Below are positions 53,437 to 61,524 of a stretch of DNA of 64,000 nucleotides, piece after piece. Source of the stretch: Leptolinea sp964420995 (GTDB taxonomy: Bacteria; Chloroflexota; Anaerolineae; Anaerolineales; Anaerolineaceae); contig CAYQUX010000011.1 in NCBI GenBank assembly GCA_964420995.1, forward strand, positions 77,841 to 141,840, written 5' to 3'. Made by a program: the position numbers and the translations under genes. Position 1 is the stretch's first letter; every line of letters starts with the position of its first letter. The notes beneath the pieces are model-generated. The model made no database searches. It was not told where the DNA came from and was given only the letters and a program-made list of their open reading frames with translations.

Positions 53437-53679
53437 ATGAACCTGGCTAAGATTTCTACCAATGGCCAAATCACTTTGCCTTTGGAAATAAGAAAAAAGT
53501 TATCACTTAAAGCAGGGGATAAGGTTTTATTTCTGCAAAAATCGAATGGTGAAATCGTCATTCAAAATTCATCCCGCTTATCAATACGGGAAACTCAACA
53601 ATCATTTGGCGATGTCACAGTATCCGATGAAGATATTCTAAAAGAGGTGCTGAATATCCGGTATGGTAAATCTGAATGA
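53437..53679 (+). CDS. AbrB/MazE-type antitoxin
   Basis: 80-aa protein with the swapped-hairpin AbrB fold: AKISTNGQITLPLEIRKKLSLKAGDKVLFL. The remaining tail (about 45-80) is the toxin-binding part. ATG at 53437 has GAAAGGA 7 nt upstream. It overlaps the toxin start by 4 nt (ATGA), the usual coupling in such pairs. It probably represses its own operon. Confidence 0.88.
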   Translation: MNLAKISTNGQITLPLEIRKKLSLKAGDKVLFLQKSNGEIVIQNSSRLSIRETQQSFGDVTVSDEDILKEVLNIRYGKSE

Positions 53680-54068
53680 GGGTGATGATAGACACCAATG
53701 TTATTCTGTCTGCCATTATTAATCGTGATTCAATTCCAGATCAGGTCCTTCAATATGTAATCGAGAATGAAGAAATGGCTTTATGTAAGACGATTCTTGA
53801 TGAATGTTTTGAAGTTGCGAATCGTAGATTTCCCGGAAAAATTGGTGTACTGGAAAAATTATTCTTGAAATTGAGTTTCACACATCTCCCAGACTCGAAA
53901 AATGCTCGCATTATGATGCCAGACGTTGGAGATCAACCCATATTAAATTGTGCCATGGAAAACCAGGTGGATATTCTAGTTACCGGAGATCACCATTTCC
54001 TGGAATTGGGTTGTGAGAAAGCGGAAATACTTTCCCCAAGAGACTATTTTGATGAGTATATTAAATAA
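53676..54068 (+). CDS. PIN-domain toxin
   Basis: 130-aa PIN-family ribonuclease-like toxin, intact. Acidic residues for metal binding are seen in MIDTNVILSAI (Asp), the central ILDECFEV (Glu) and DVGDQPILNCAMENQVDILVTGDHHF (Asp residues). Coupled to the AbrB-type antitoxin. The pair is more A+T-rich than the flanking genes, consistent with horizontal gain. Its stop lies 3 nt from the convergent Elp3 gene. Confidence 0.86.
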   Translation: MRVMIDTNVILSAIINRDSIPDQVLQYVIENEEMALCKTILDECFEVANRRFPGKIGVLEKLFLKLSFTHLPDSKNARIMMPDVGDQPILNCAMENQVDILVTGDHHFLELGCEKAEILSPRDYFDEYIK

Positions 54069-54071
54069 TCG

Positions 54072-55709
54072 TTATGTTAAGCCTTCTATAAACTCCCGGG
54101 CATTATGTAATTCTTTCACGTAATAATGAGTTCCACGGGTGAATCCGCGCTTTTGATAATACTTGCGGGTTCCCACCGCGGCGATCACCGCCAGACGATT
54201 AAATCCATTCCCGCGGGTAATTTTCTCCGCTTCCTGAATGAGCCGTGTTCCCAGCCCGCTGTGCTGGGCCGCGCCGGCTTCACCGCCGCCCACCGGCAGA
54301 GCCTGCCCGAAAACATGCACCTCTCGAATGATGGCCGCGTCGCGCAGGTCTGGCATTTCCTGGCGCACCTCGACATTCTGTGAAAAATCGGGCAGCGACA
54401 GACGCAGGTAACCGGCCAGTTTATCCTCAGGAGTATCAAAAGATAGAAAATGTTCTTCTGAAGACGCCGCGGTATAAGCCAGATCATGAAAGATCAAGGA
54501 TTCCGCGTCGATTTGCTCGCCGCGCACCTCGCGGCAGCGCACGCACGAACAGCGTTGGCCGCGCCGGTCGAGTTCGTCTTTTACATCCATGCGCAGGCTG
54601 CTGCGCTTGTTTCCGGCGGCGATCAATGTGGCTGGAATGTCTCGGATAACCCGGTTCACCCGGCAATATCGCGGAATGGTGACCTTCAAATCGGCCATCA
54701 ACTGGATGAGTTCTTCCGTGGTATAGGGTTGATATTCACCCCGCTGCCAGATGGAATACAGTTCAGAGTTTTCCACAAGCTGGGTCGGGTAAATCTTGAT
54801 CTCATCAGGGCAATATCCCCCGCTCCAAAGGCGGGTAAAGTCCTCGCGATCGCTTAAAAGGGTCGCCCCTAAAAGATTGGGCATCCAGTGCAATACCACT
54901 TTAAAACCGCCCGCGCGAAGCAGGTTGACAGCCACCAATGTGTCTCCGGCGGAATGCCCGCGTTTATTTAGCGTCAACAGGTGGTCATCCAGACTTTGCG
55001 CTCCAATCTGCACCTTGGTCACACCAAGCACCCGCAGGTGAGTCAGGACTGCCGGGGTGATTTCATCCGGCCGGGTTTCGATTACCAGGCCGACGTTGCG
55101 GTGATCCGCGTCTTCATTGGCCAATTGGGCTTCTTCCAGCGTTTTGGCTTCATAGCCGTTCATGGCGTCAAAACAGCGCCGAATAAACCATTCCTGGTAG
55201 TCAGGGTCGTAGGCAGTGAACGTGCCGCCCAGGATGAGCAGCTCGATTTTGTCGATGGGATGCCCGACAGCGTCCAGCGCTTCAAGGCGCGTGGATACCT
55301 GCAGGAACGGGTCAAAATTATTCTGCATGCCGCGCATGGCACCGGGTTCGCCGTATAGATAACTTTTGGGCAGACGGGCGTCATCAGGGCAGAAGATACA
55401 TTCACCGGGGCAGGCGTGCGGACCGGTCAACACAGTAACGGTGGTCACACCAGAAAGGGTACGCACCGGTTTCAGACGGATGCGTTTGAATAGATCGTTA
55501 TCTTCCGGCCACTCTCCACTCGAAACCAGTTGGCGATAGGCTTCGACCAGGGTGTGTTTGGCCAGATAACCAATCCCCGGCAGGGGATGCCTGCGGATGG
55601 ATGCGAACACATCCGCGCCCTGTCGGACTTCCTCCAGAATAATCCTCGCGGCTGCCAGTTTTTCAGGGGTGAAGCGGCGGGCTTCCGTCCATTTTTCAAT
55701 ATCAACCAT
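54072..55709 (-). CDS. elp3: Elp3 tRNA U34 carboxymethylating enzyme
   Basis: 545-aa radical-SAM/acetyltransferase protein. In eukaryotes Elp3 is the catalytic subunit of Elongator and adds the carboxymethyl group at tRNA uridine 34; bacterial Elp3, including one from Dehalococcoides, acts as a single protein. The N-terminal radical-SAM region has CPGECIFCPDDARLPKSYLYGEPG (iron-sulphur Cys). A zinc-type CSCVRCREV follows, and the C-terminal GNAT domain has GLGTRLIQEAEKITRGNG and YYQKRGF. Full length. It is divergent from a Trm9-like methyltransferase gene whose start is only 36 nt away. Confidence 0.93.
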   Translation of the reverse strand: MVDIEKWTEARRFTPEKLAAARIILEEVRQGADVFASIRRHPLPGIGYLAKHTLVEAYRQLVSSGEWPEDNDLFKRIRLKPVRTLSGVTTVTVLTGPHACPGECIFCPDDARLPKSYLYGEPGAMRGMQNNFDPFLQVSTRLEALDAVGHPIDKIELLILGGTFTAYDPDYQEWFIRRCFDAMNGYEAKTLEEAQLANEDADHRNVGLVIETRPDEITPAVLTHLRVLGVTKVQIGAQSLDDHLLTLNKRGHSAGDTLVAVNLLRAGGFKVVLHWMPNLLGATLLSDREDFTRLWSGGYCPDEIKIYPTQLVENSELYSIWQRGEYQPYTTEELIQLMADLKVTIPRYCRVNRVIRDIPATLIAAGNKRSSLRMDVKDELDRRGQRCSCVRCREVRGEQIDAESLIFHDLAYTAASSEEHFLSFDTPEDKLAGYLRLSLPDFSQNVEVRQEMPDLRDAAIIREVHVFGQALPVGGGEAGAAQHSGLGTRLIQEAEKITRGNGFNRLAVIAAVGTRKYYQKRGFTRGTHYYVKELHNAREFIEGLT

Positions 55710-55745
55710 TATCCGATTTTACCTGTGTCACTCTATAATAAACAT

Positions 55746-56510
55746 ATGGATGAAACGATTGTACACGCTTTACTTGAGATCAACCGCCGATTTTATCAAG
55801 ACTATGCCGAGCCGTTTGCGGCCACCCGCCGGCGCATACAGGATGGGGTGCGGCTGGCTGTGGCTGATCTGCCTGACGGCCGGTACCTTGACCTGGGGTG
55901 TGGAAGCGGAACGCTGGCCGGTCATTGGGCCCACCCCCGCGTCGATGGGCGCACACGCACAGGACTCTACCTGGGGGTCGATTTCAGTGCCGGTCTACTG
56001 GCGGAAGCACGCCAGGGATTACCAAAGATATTGCCCGCCGGTCTGGGAATTTCCTTTCAACAGCGTGATCTGATGGCCGAAAACTGGACTATCGGTATTG
56101 AAGGAGCCCCATTTGACGGTATTCTGGCCTTTGCCGTCTTACACCACCTGCCAGGGCACTCTCACAGGGTTTCCTTTCTGAACCGCGTCAAAGGATTGAT
56201 TACAGAGGGCGGCAGATTCATCTTCAGTGTGTGGCAGATCCAGAACAGTCCCAAACTGCTTTCCCGGCGTCAGCCGTGGGAGGCAGCCGGCCTGCGCGAC
56301 GACCTGGTGGAATCCGGTGATGTTCTGCTGGACTGGCGGCAATCCACCAAAGGGTCGCCCCAGAGCGCCGGTCTGCGCTATGTGCATCTTTTCACGGAAA
56401 ATGACCTTTTTTCTCTGGCTATGGAGACAGGCTGGCAGGTGTTATCCAGTTCGTGCCATGACGGGCACACCGGCAACCTCGGGTTGTACCAGGTCTGGCA
56501 GCCGCAGTGA
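55746..56510 (+). CDS. Trm9/ALKBH8-like SAM methyltransferase
   Basis: 254-aa class I methyltransferase. SAM motif I is YLDLGCGSGTLAGHW, motif II LGVDFSAGLLAEAR. Beyond the generic fold it matches yeast Trm9 in order and spacing: INRRFYQDYAEPFAATR near the start, FDGILAFAVLHHLPGHSHRVSFL, GGRFIFSVWQIQ, and a C-terminal LRYVHLFTENDLFSLAMETGW (Trm9: YRYYHLYREGEL). Trm9 with Trm112 methylates carboxymethyluridine 34 to its methyl ester. The gene shares a divergent 36-nt control region with elp3, which supplies that substrate in eukaryotes. ATG at 55746. tRNA specificity here is inferred. Confidence 0.72.
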   Translation: MDETIVHALLEINRRFYQDYAEPFAATRRRIQDGVRLAVADLPDGRYLDLGCGSGTLAGHWAHPRVDGRTRTGLYLGVDFSAGLLAEARQGLPKILPAGLGISFQQRDLMAENWTIGIEGAPFDGILAFAVLHHLPGHSHRVSFLNRVKGLITEGGRFIFSVWQIQNSPKLLSRRQPWEAAGLRDDLVESGDVLLDWRQSTKGSPQSAGLRYVHLFTENDLFSLAMETGWQVLSSSCHDGHTGNLGLYQVWQPQ

Positions 56511-56647
56511 TCAGAATACCACGCAGGTCAGTCAGGCTGAGATTCACATGGCCTGAAAATGATCCTGAGTGAAGGCTGAGAAAAAATTCGAGCCATCGTT
56601 GAATTTCTTCATTGGTTTGACAAAGCAGATTTGAGCGGGTAAAAGTT

Positions 56648-57901
56648 TTATTCGCGGGTAATGCGTCCAAAATCCGCCAGTTTTTCCAGTATTGGCGGGT
56701 GATAATGGTTGATCAATTCCTCAAGGCTGGTGCGCCCGCTGATTCGTTGGCGGCGGCGGTCAACCGGGCCAGTCTGCGCGCCCTTCCAGACGATTTCCGC
56801 CACGTCCTGTGCCGCATGAGGTTTTCCAAGTCTGCGCGAATTGGCCGCGCGGGTCTTCAACAACGCCTGATCGTTCATCATCCAGTGACTGAGGGTCATC
56901 AACGCGTCAATGGGTTTAAGTGCAAGATCGCCCGCACCGCTCTGAACGATTACTTCGGCATTGCCTGTTTCCTGGCCGGGGAGGACATCCACGAGCAGGA
57001 TGGGCAATCCACAGGCCAGGCTTTCGGTGATGATAAGGCCACCCGCTTTGCAGATGATGGCGTCAGAGGCGTGCATCAACAGCGGCATATCACTGACGTA
57101 TTCAAAAAGGTAAGCGGGAATATGCCAGTCAATGATTTTCAGATTCTCGTAGAGCGTGGCGTCTTTTCCGGCGGCCACGGCAATCTGAACGGGAAAACCG
57201 GAATGGTTGATGGTATCAACCGTTTCAATCAGGCGGTCAACCCGTTTGCTGCCCACCGCCAGAATGGTCATGCGGTTGGGGTCCCAGCCTAGTTCGCGGC
57301 GGATGACTTCTTTTGACCGGTTTTCCTTCATCAGTTTCGGTGATACCGGGATGCCGGTCTCAATCACATTTTCTGGCTTTAAATTACTGGCAATTGCCAG
57401 GTCGCGCACGGCCTGATTGGGCACCAGGCAGGCATCAGACACCCGGTTGAACCAGATACGGTGCACGGAGGATAGATCGGTGACCACGGTATAGAGCGGC
57501 ACAGATTTGCGATCGATGGTAAACACGGCTTCCAGAGCACTTTGGTAAAGCGGGTAGGTTGACACAATGGCGTCCGGCCTGTACGTGGTCACCAGGTCGC
57601 GCATCACGTCATACAACAAAATCATCAGGGCGGATTCGGCAATGGCGCTGGGGATGGGCTTATCACTGGCGTCATAACCCATGCGGTAGAGCTCGGGTGC
57701 CTGTTTGACAATCAAATCATAATCAGACTGGCTGTCGCGCAGGAAAAAGGGCGTGCGCCTGTCTTCCAGCGGGTTTACCAGTTGTAATTCGCATTCCCCG
57801 CCGTGCAATTCCTGCAGAGCCGCTTGAATAGCCAGAGCGGCGCTGCGGTGCCCAAAGCCGGCATCAGCGGTGAGGATCAGGATCTTCTTTTTGTCACTCA
57901 T
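56648..57901 (-). CDS. MurG/MGDG-synthase-type glycosyltransferase
   Basis: 417-aa GT-B glycosyltransferase of family 28, similar to plant MGDG synthase and bacterial UgtP-type diacylglycerol glucosyltransferases. The N-terminus LTADAGFGHRSAALAIQAAL is the acceptor/lipid motif; the C-terminal donor site reads DAIICKAGGLIITESLACGLPILL. The catalytic His is in GFGH. The C-terminal tail is rich in Arg. Encoded 2 nt after the CinA-type gene. Likely role: synthesis of membrane glycolipids at the inner leaflet. Confidence 0.85.
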   Translation of the reverse strand: MSDKKKILILTADAGFGHRSAALAIQAALQELHGGECELQLVNPLEDRRTPFFLRDSQSDYDLIVKQAPELYRMGYDASDKPIPSAIAESALMILLYDVMRDLVTTYRPDAIVSTYPLYQSALEAVFTIDRKSVPLYTVVTDLSSVHRIWFNRVSDACLVPNQAVRDLAIASNLKPENVIETGIPVSPKLMKENRSKEVIRRELGWDPNRMTILAVGSKRVDRLIETVDTINHSGFPVQIAVAAGKDATLYENLKIIDWHIPAYLFEYVSDMPLLMHASDAIICKAGGLIITESLACGLPILLVDVLPGQETGNAEVIVQSGAGDLALKPIDALMTLSHWMMNDQALLKTRAANSRRLGKPHAAQDVAEIVWKGAQTGPVDRRRQRISGRTSLEELINHYHPPILEKLADFGRITRE

Positions 57902-57903
57902 GC

Positions 57904-58440
57904 TTAAGACTCTTCCAGCGTATCCGGCGGGAGTTGACCATTCAGATAATCCAATAAGAGCTGAAGCGCTTCCTGGGCGGAGCTCTCTTTATTCTGTATA
58001 CGGTTGCCTTTCCAGATATACCGCCAGGCATGGTTACCCTCATGGGAACTCAAACCGATCCAGACAAGGCCGACGGGTTTGCCCGGTGTGCTTCCACCCG
58101 GTCCGGCGATCCCGCTAACAGATATACCGACGGTGCAATCAATCGGGAAGTCGGCTTTCAGGCAGGCGCGAATACCGTAGGCCATTTCAATCACCGTTTC
58201 CCGGCTGACGGCGCCGTGTTCGGTCAAAGTCTCCTGACTGACACCCAGAAGCCTTTGTTTGACTTCATACGCGTAGGCTGTGACCGAACCCAGATAATAA
58301 TCGGACGAACCGGGGACATTCGTGATCCGGTGCCCGATTAAACCACCGGTGCATGATTCGGCCACCGCCAGTTTCAGGCCTTTTTTGGTTAAAAGTTTTC
58401 CAATAACAACTTCAATTAATTCACCAGTATTTTTATCCAT
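57904..58440 (-). CDS. CinA C-terminal domain protein (NMN amidohydrolase)
   Basis: 178-aa protein equal to the C-terminal domain of CinA (PncC type), which deamidates nicotinamide mononucleotide to nicotinate mononucleotide in NAD salvage. Motifs: LAVAESCTGGLIGHRITNVPGSSDYYLGSVTAY, where the Ser is the probable nucleophile, and SGIAGPGGSTPGKPVGLVWIG. The N-terminal CinA (MoaB-like) domain is absent, as in many stand-alone PncC proteins. It is the first gene of the pair with the glycosyltransferase. Confidence 0.9.
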   Translation of the reverse strand: MDKNTGELIEVVIGKLLTKKGLKLAVAESCTGGLIGHRITNVPGSSDYYLGSVTAYAYEVKQRLLGVSQETLTEHGAVSRETVIEMAYGIRACLKADFPIDCTVGISVSGIAGPGGSTPGKPVGLVWIGLSSHEGNHAWRYIWKGNRIQNKESSAQEALQLLLDYLNGQLPPDTLEES

Positions 58441-58484
58441 AGAATTTGATTATAACCAGTGTGGCTTATGAATCATAAAACCTC

Positions 58485-58541
58485 TTGACAAAGCAACATG
58501 GCGTTGTATAATTAAAACAAGTTTGCAATACAAACATGTTT
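58485..58541 (+). promoter_or_regulatory. Promoter with overlapping inverted-repeat operator
   Basis: TTGACA (58485-58490), 16 nt, TATAAT (58507-58512) is a near-consensus promoter. Immediately downstream AAACAAGTTTG (58515-58525) and CAAACATGTTT (58531-58541) form an inverted repeat with 10 of 11 matching positions. A repressor there would cover the transcription start; the regulator at 59194 is the natural candidate. Confidence 0.7.
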
Positions 58542-58554
58542 ATAGTGAGGAAAA

Positions 58555-59193
58555 ATGAACAACACAATAGAAAACGCGGTTCAACGCACCCGGCAATACT
58601 GGTATATCGATGGTTTCAATGAAATGTTAACGGGTCTCGGATTCCTGCTGCTGGGTGCCATTAATTTTATCAGCGGATTCTTTTCCCCTGCGATGGGGTC
58701 GGCTGTACTGGTTGGTATAGCTTACCCGTTGGTTATTCTTGCAGGGATGTTTGCCGGGAGGGTTTGGGTTCGCACTCTAAAAGAAAAGATTACCTACCCT
58801 CGTACAGGATATGTGAAATATATTCAACCAGAGCGCAATTCACGTGTTAAACGAAAAGCCACCGTATTTTTTGTGGCAATCATTATTTCGATTATTACAA
58901 TGGTTGTTACTCGTGGTCTTGATCCATTCTGGGTTGTCCTGGGAACCGGATTACTGATCGCCGTATTCATCAGTTATTTGGCTGTGCAGGTGCCATTGAA
59001 CCGGTTCTTCGTTCTGGCCATCTGGGTGGCTATGGTGAGCACTGCCAGCGCATTTTTGCCAGTTTCCGAAGATATGCAACTAGGCTTCCTGCTGGCTGGT
59101 GTCGGCATGGGTTGGCTGGCAAGCGGTGTGATCACCCTTCTAAACTACTTGAAGAACACACATCCCATAGGATCTGGAATGGAAGAAATCTGA
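58555..59193 (+). CDS. Multi-pass membrane protein of unknown function
   Basis: 212-aa protein with about six hydrophobic helices and a cytoplasmic loop around residues 75-100 (KEKITYPRTGYVKYIQPERNSRVKRK). I do not recognise the family. Its stop abuts the ATG of a winged-helix regulator gene. This pairing (membrane protein plus one small regulator, own operator) resembles stress- or drug-responsive two-gene units such as PadR or DUF2975-type pairs. Confidence 0.7.
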   Translation: MNNTIENAVQRTRQYWYIDGFNEMLTGLGFLLLGAINFISGFFSPAMGSAVLVGIAYPLVILAGMFAGRVWVRTLKEKITYPRTGYVKYIQPERNSRVKRKATVFFVAIIISIITMVVTRGLDPFWVVLGTGLLIAVFISYLAVQVPLNRFFVLAIWVAMVSTASAFLPVSEDMQLGFLLAGVGMGWLASGVITLLNYLKNTHPIGSGMEEI

Positions 59194-59511
59194 ATGGATG
59201 AAAACTGGCGCACACTGACCGACGTAGATAGACTTGTTCATGAACCATCGCGGTTGATGATCCTGACGATCTTGAATACGGTGGAAAAAGCGGATTTCGT
59301 GTACCTGCAACGTGAGACAGGATTAACCAGGGGTAACCTCTCTGTTCACCTGACCAAATTAAGTGATGCCGGGTATATCAATATCGCAAAGACCTTCAAT
59401 GGCAAAATACCACAAACCATCTGCCAGATCACAGAAACAGGCAAGGCAGCCTTCCTGCGGTATACGCAATACCTGAAACATGTGGTCGACAAGATTTCAA
59501 CCTCCGGTTAA
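59194..59511 (+). CDS. Winged-helix transcriptional regulator
   Basis: 105-aa single-domain winged helix of the MarR/ArsR-like HTH_34 type: HEPSRLMILTILNTVEKADFVYLQRETGLTRGNLSVHLTKLSDAGYI. No metal-binding Cys. TGA of the membrane-protein gene is followed directly by this ATG. Probably autoregulates the pair through the inverted repeat at 58515-58541. Its last codons form part of the terminator stem. Confidence 0.85.
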   Translation: MDENWRTLTDVDRLVHEPSRLMILTILNTVEKADFVYLQRETGLTRGNLSVHLTKLSDAGYINIAKTFNGKIPQTICQITETGKAAFLRYTQYLKHVVDKISTSG

Positions 59512-59527
59512 ACCGGAGGTTTTTTTA
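59499..59527 (+). terminator. Intrinsic terminator overlapping the regulator stop
   Basis: AACCTCCGGTT (59499-59509) pairs with AACCGGAGGTT (59511-59521), followed by a run of T. Near-ideal hairpin; it includes the last codons of the regulator. Confidence 0.9.
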
Positions 59528-59581
59528 TTCTGTTATTTCCAGGGGGAGATTTGGATGGTAACCGTTGGAAATTCGTGGAAT

Positions 59582-59622
59582 AAAAAAAGAGAGCGCAGAA
59601 TTTGTATACTACGCCCTCTTCT
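59582..59622 (-). terminator. Intrinsic terminator of the LCP gene
   Basis: On the minus strand AGAGGGCGTAG, a 10-nt loop and CTGCGCTCTCT are followed by seven T. It lies about 25 nt past the LCP stop. Confidence 0.8.
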
Positions 59623-59645
59623 CCTTGATCAATGACAAGTGGTGG

Positions 59646-61148
59646 TTACTGCGGCATATTGGGTATGGCTGTCTGCCAGTTATCGCCCACGATGATAGCC
59701 ACATCGCCGGGTGAATTCGGATCGTACCGGCTGAAGATATGGTCGTTGGGGATATTCATCATGGCAGCCAGGAATTTCATGGTGTACGGTTTACCCGTGT
59801 AATCCACCAGGGTCATCTGAGTGTAATGTTGATCTGCGTTACCGGTGCCAATCACATTCATGCCAGATGACAGCAGGTATTGGCCCACTTTTTCGCCCAG
59901 GCCGGCGTTCTGGGTGCCATTCTGCACCATCAGTTTGGCCTGCTCGGCAACCATAAGGGATGTCAGATCAGCCACGGGGATGGGAGTGGCGGTGGCATTT
60001 GGTGGGACGGTGTTGACCGGAGCCGCTTCCACACCGGAAGAAGTGGGAGCCAGCGCCACAGGAGCGATTGGTCCGCCGGAGGCGAAAATGGTGTCGCGGG
60101 TGATGCGGATCTTATCCGGGAATGGGATCAGGATGGACATACCGTCTGCCGACATGCCAATCTGGCAGTCATTGGTGCCCAGCACGGCCATTTTGATATT
60201 TTCTTTCGGAATTCTCTGCGCGGCCATGGCCAGTTGGATAACCTGTGACATGGTCAGGTTGGTTCGCAGGCCGGAGGCGATGTCAGAATAGATTTGCGGG
60301 GCTTTGGAAACCAGTTCAGGCAGTTTGTTGAGGTTGAAAATCTGGTTGCGCACCGCCATGATCACTTCCTGCTGGCGGGTGGCACGGTCGAAGTCGCCAC
60401 CATCGGTGTGCCGCTGGCGGGCATACGCCAGGGCGTCGGCACCGCAAAGCGGTTGTGTGCCCGGCTCCAATGTTCGTGTGTTGCCCTGTCCAAGCGGGTC
60501 GATGGTGATGGGTACACGTACTTTAATGTCAATACACCCGATCTGGTCAATAAATTTGACAAAGGAATTGAAATCGATCTGAGCGTAGAAATCGATGGGC
60601 ACGCCCATGAATTGCTCAACCGTCTGAACGGCCAGGGCGGGTCCACCACCGGGAAGTTTGTTGACTTCGCCCAGGTAATAGGCGGTATTAATTTTGCCAT
60701 AATCGAAACCGGGGATATAGACCCACATATCCCGCGGGATGGAAAGCATTCCGGCTGTGTTGGAAACCGGATCATAGGTAATCAACATCATGCTATCTGT
60801 GCGGGATGCCGGTTCATTGGCTTCCCAATCACGGAAATCCAGACCCATGAGGAGAGCGGTCACCCGGCGGGAGCCATCCCACAATTTGGCAGCCGGACCG
60901 CTGGCGGCCTGCATGGGTTGGGAAGCCTGGGGGCTGTCTGGCATGGTGATGTTTCCGTTGCCGCCGGAAGCATCCACGGGCGCGCCGGGAACATCCGGCA
61001 TGACCCAACCGGCGACCACATTCTTAACAACCATGAAAGCGATAATGGCCGTGCCAACAGCCAAAACAGCGAAGATCGAAAGAATAACGGCGGTTACACG
61101 GTCACCACGCCGGCGGGGCCGGGTGGAGCGGGAGATTGTTCTGGCCAT
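59646..61148 (-). CDS. LytR-CpsA-Psr (LCP) family protein with LytR_C domain
   Basis: 500-aa cell-envelope protein. An Arg-rich cytoplasmic start and one transmembrane helix (about 18-45) precede the LCP domain: SRTDSMMLITYDPVSNTAGMLSIPRDMWVYIPG and LAYARQRHTDGGDFDRATRQQEVI, containing the Arg/Asp residues that bind the polyprenyl pyrophosphate. A Thr/Pro linker leads to a C-terminal LytR_C domain (VGQYLLSSGMNVIGTG). LCP enzymes attach glycopolymers to the wall. Its terminator is at 59582-59622. Confidence 0.93.
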   Translation of the reverse strand: MARTISRSTRPRRRGDRVTAVILSIFAVLAVGTAIIAFMVVKNVVAGWVMPDVPGAPVDASGGNGNITMPDSPQASQPMQAASGPAAKLWDGSRRVTALLMGLDFRDWEANEPASRTDSMMLITYDPVSNTAGMLSIPRDMWVYIPGFDYGKINTAYYLGEVNKLPGGGPALAVQTVEQFMGVPIDFYAQIDFNSFVKFIDQIGCIDIKVRVPITIDPLGQGNTRTLEPGTQPLCGADALAYARQRHTDGGDFDRATRQQEVIMAVRNQIFNLNKLPELVSKAPQIYSDIASGLRTNLTMSQVIQLAMAAQRIPKENIKMAVLGTNDCQIGMSADGMSILIPFPDKIRITRDTIFASGGPIAPVALAPTSSGVEAAPVNTVPPNATATPIPVADLTSLMVAEQAKLMVQNGTQNAGLGEKVGQYLLSSGMNVIGTGNADQHYTQMTLVDYTGKPYTMKFLAAMMNIPNDHIFSRYDPNSPGDVAIIVGDNWQTAIPNMPQ

Positions 61149-61233
61149 ACGAGTTTCTTAATCCTATTGTTCCGGGTCTGATGATGAGGACTTCACCCGG
61201 CATTGTTGCAAGAATAATACCACCAATAATCAT

Positions 61234-61455
61234 TTAAACAATTTTTGGTGGGGGAACCGGCAGCTTATCGACGCTTGTATCCACCCATTTGTCACCTTCA
61301 TCGATCAGCATAACGGGAATGTCATCAACGATGGGGTATTTACGGCCGCAGTCATGGCAAACCAGCCAGGAATCGTGGACCAGGTCCAATAGCCCTTCTT
61401 TTTCACGAACGCAGGCCGGGCAGCGCAGGATATCCAGCAATTCTTTTTTTACCAC
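61234..61455 (-). CDS. Trm112-like zinc protein (UPF0434 family)
   Basis: 73-aa protein: LLDILRCPACVREKEG, LVCHDCGRKYPIVDDIPVML. Four Cys (12, 15, 33, 36) form a full zinc ribbon, unlike many bacterial YcaR-type relatives. Eukaryotic Trm112 is the obligate partner of methyltransferases including Trm9. GTG at 61455 has GGGAGG 8 nt upstream. It is encoded between the LCP and VanW genes, about 5 kb from the Trm9-like gene. Confidence 0.83.
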   Translation of the reverse strand: MVKKELLDILRCPACVREKEGLLDLVHDSWLVCHDCGRKYPIVDDIPVMLIDEGDKWVDTSVDKLPVPPPKIV

Positions 61456-61524
61456 GTCGAGCCTCCCAAATTAATCATTGTTCTCAATTTCATTACCACA
61501 TAAGGCGGATTCTACCACACCGGT

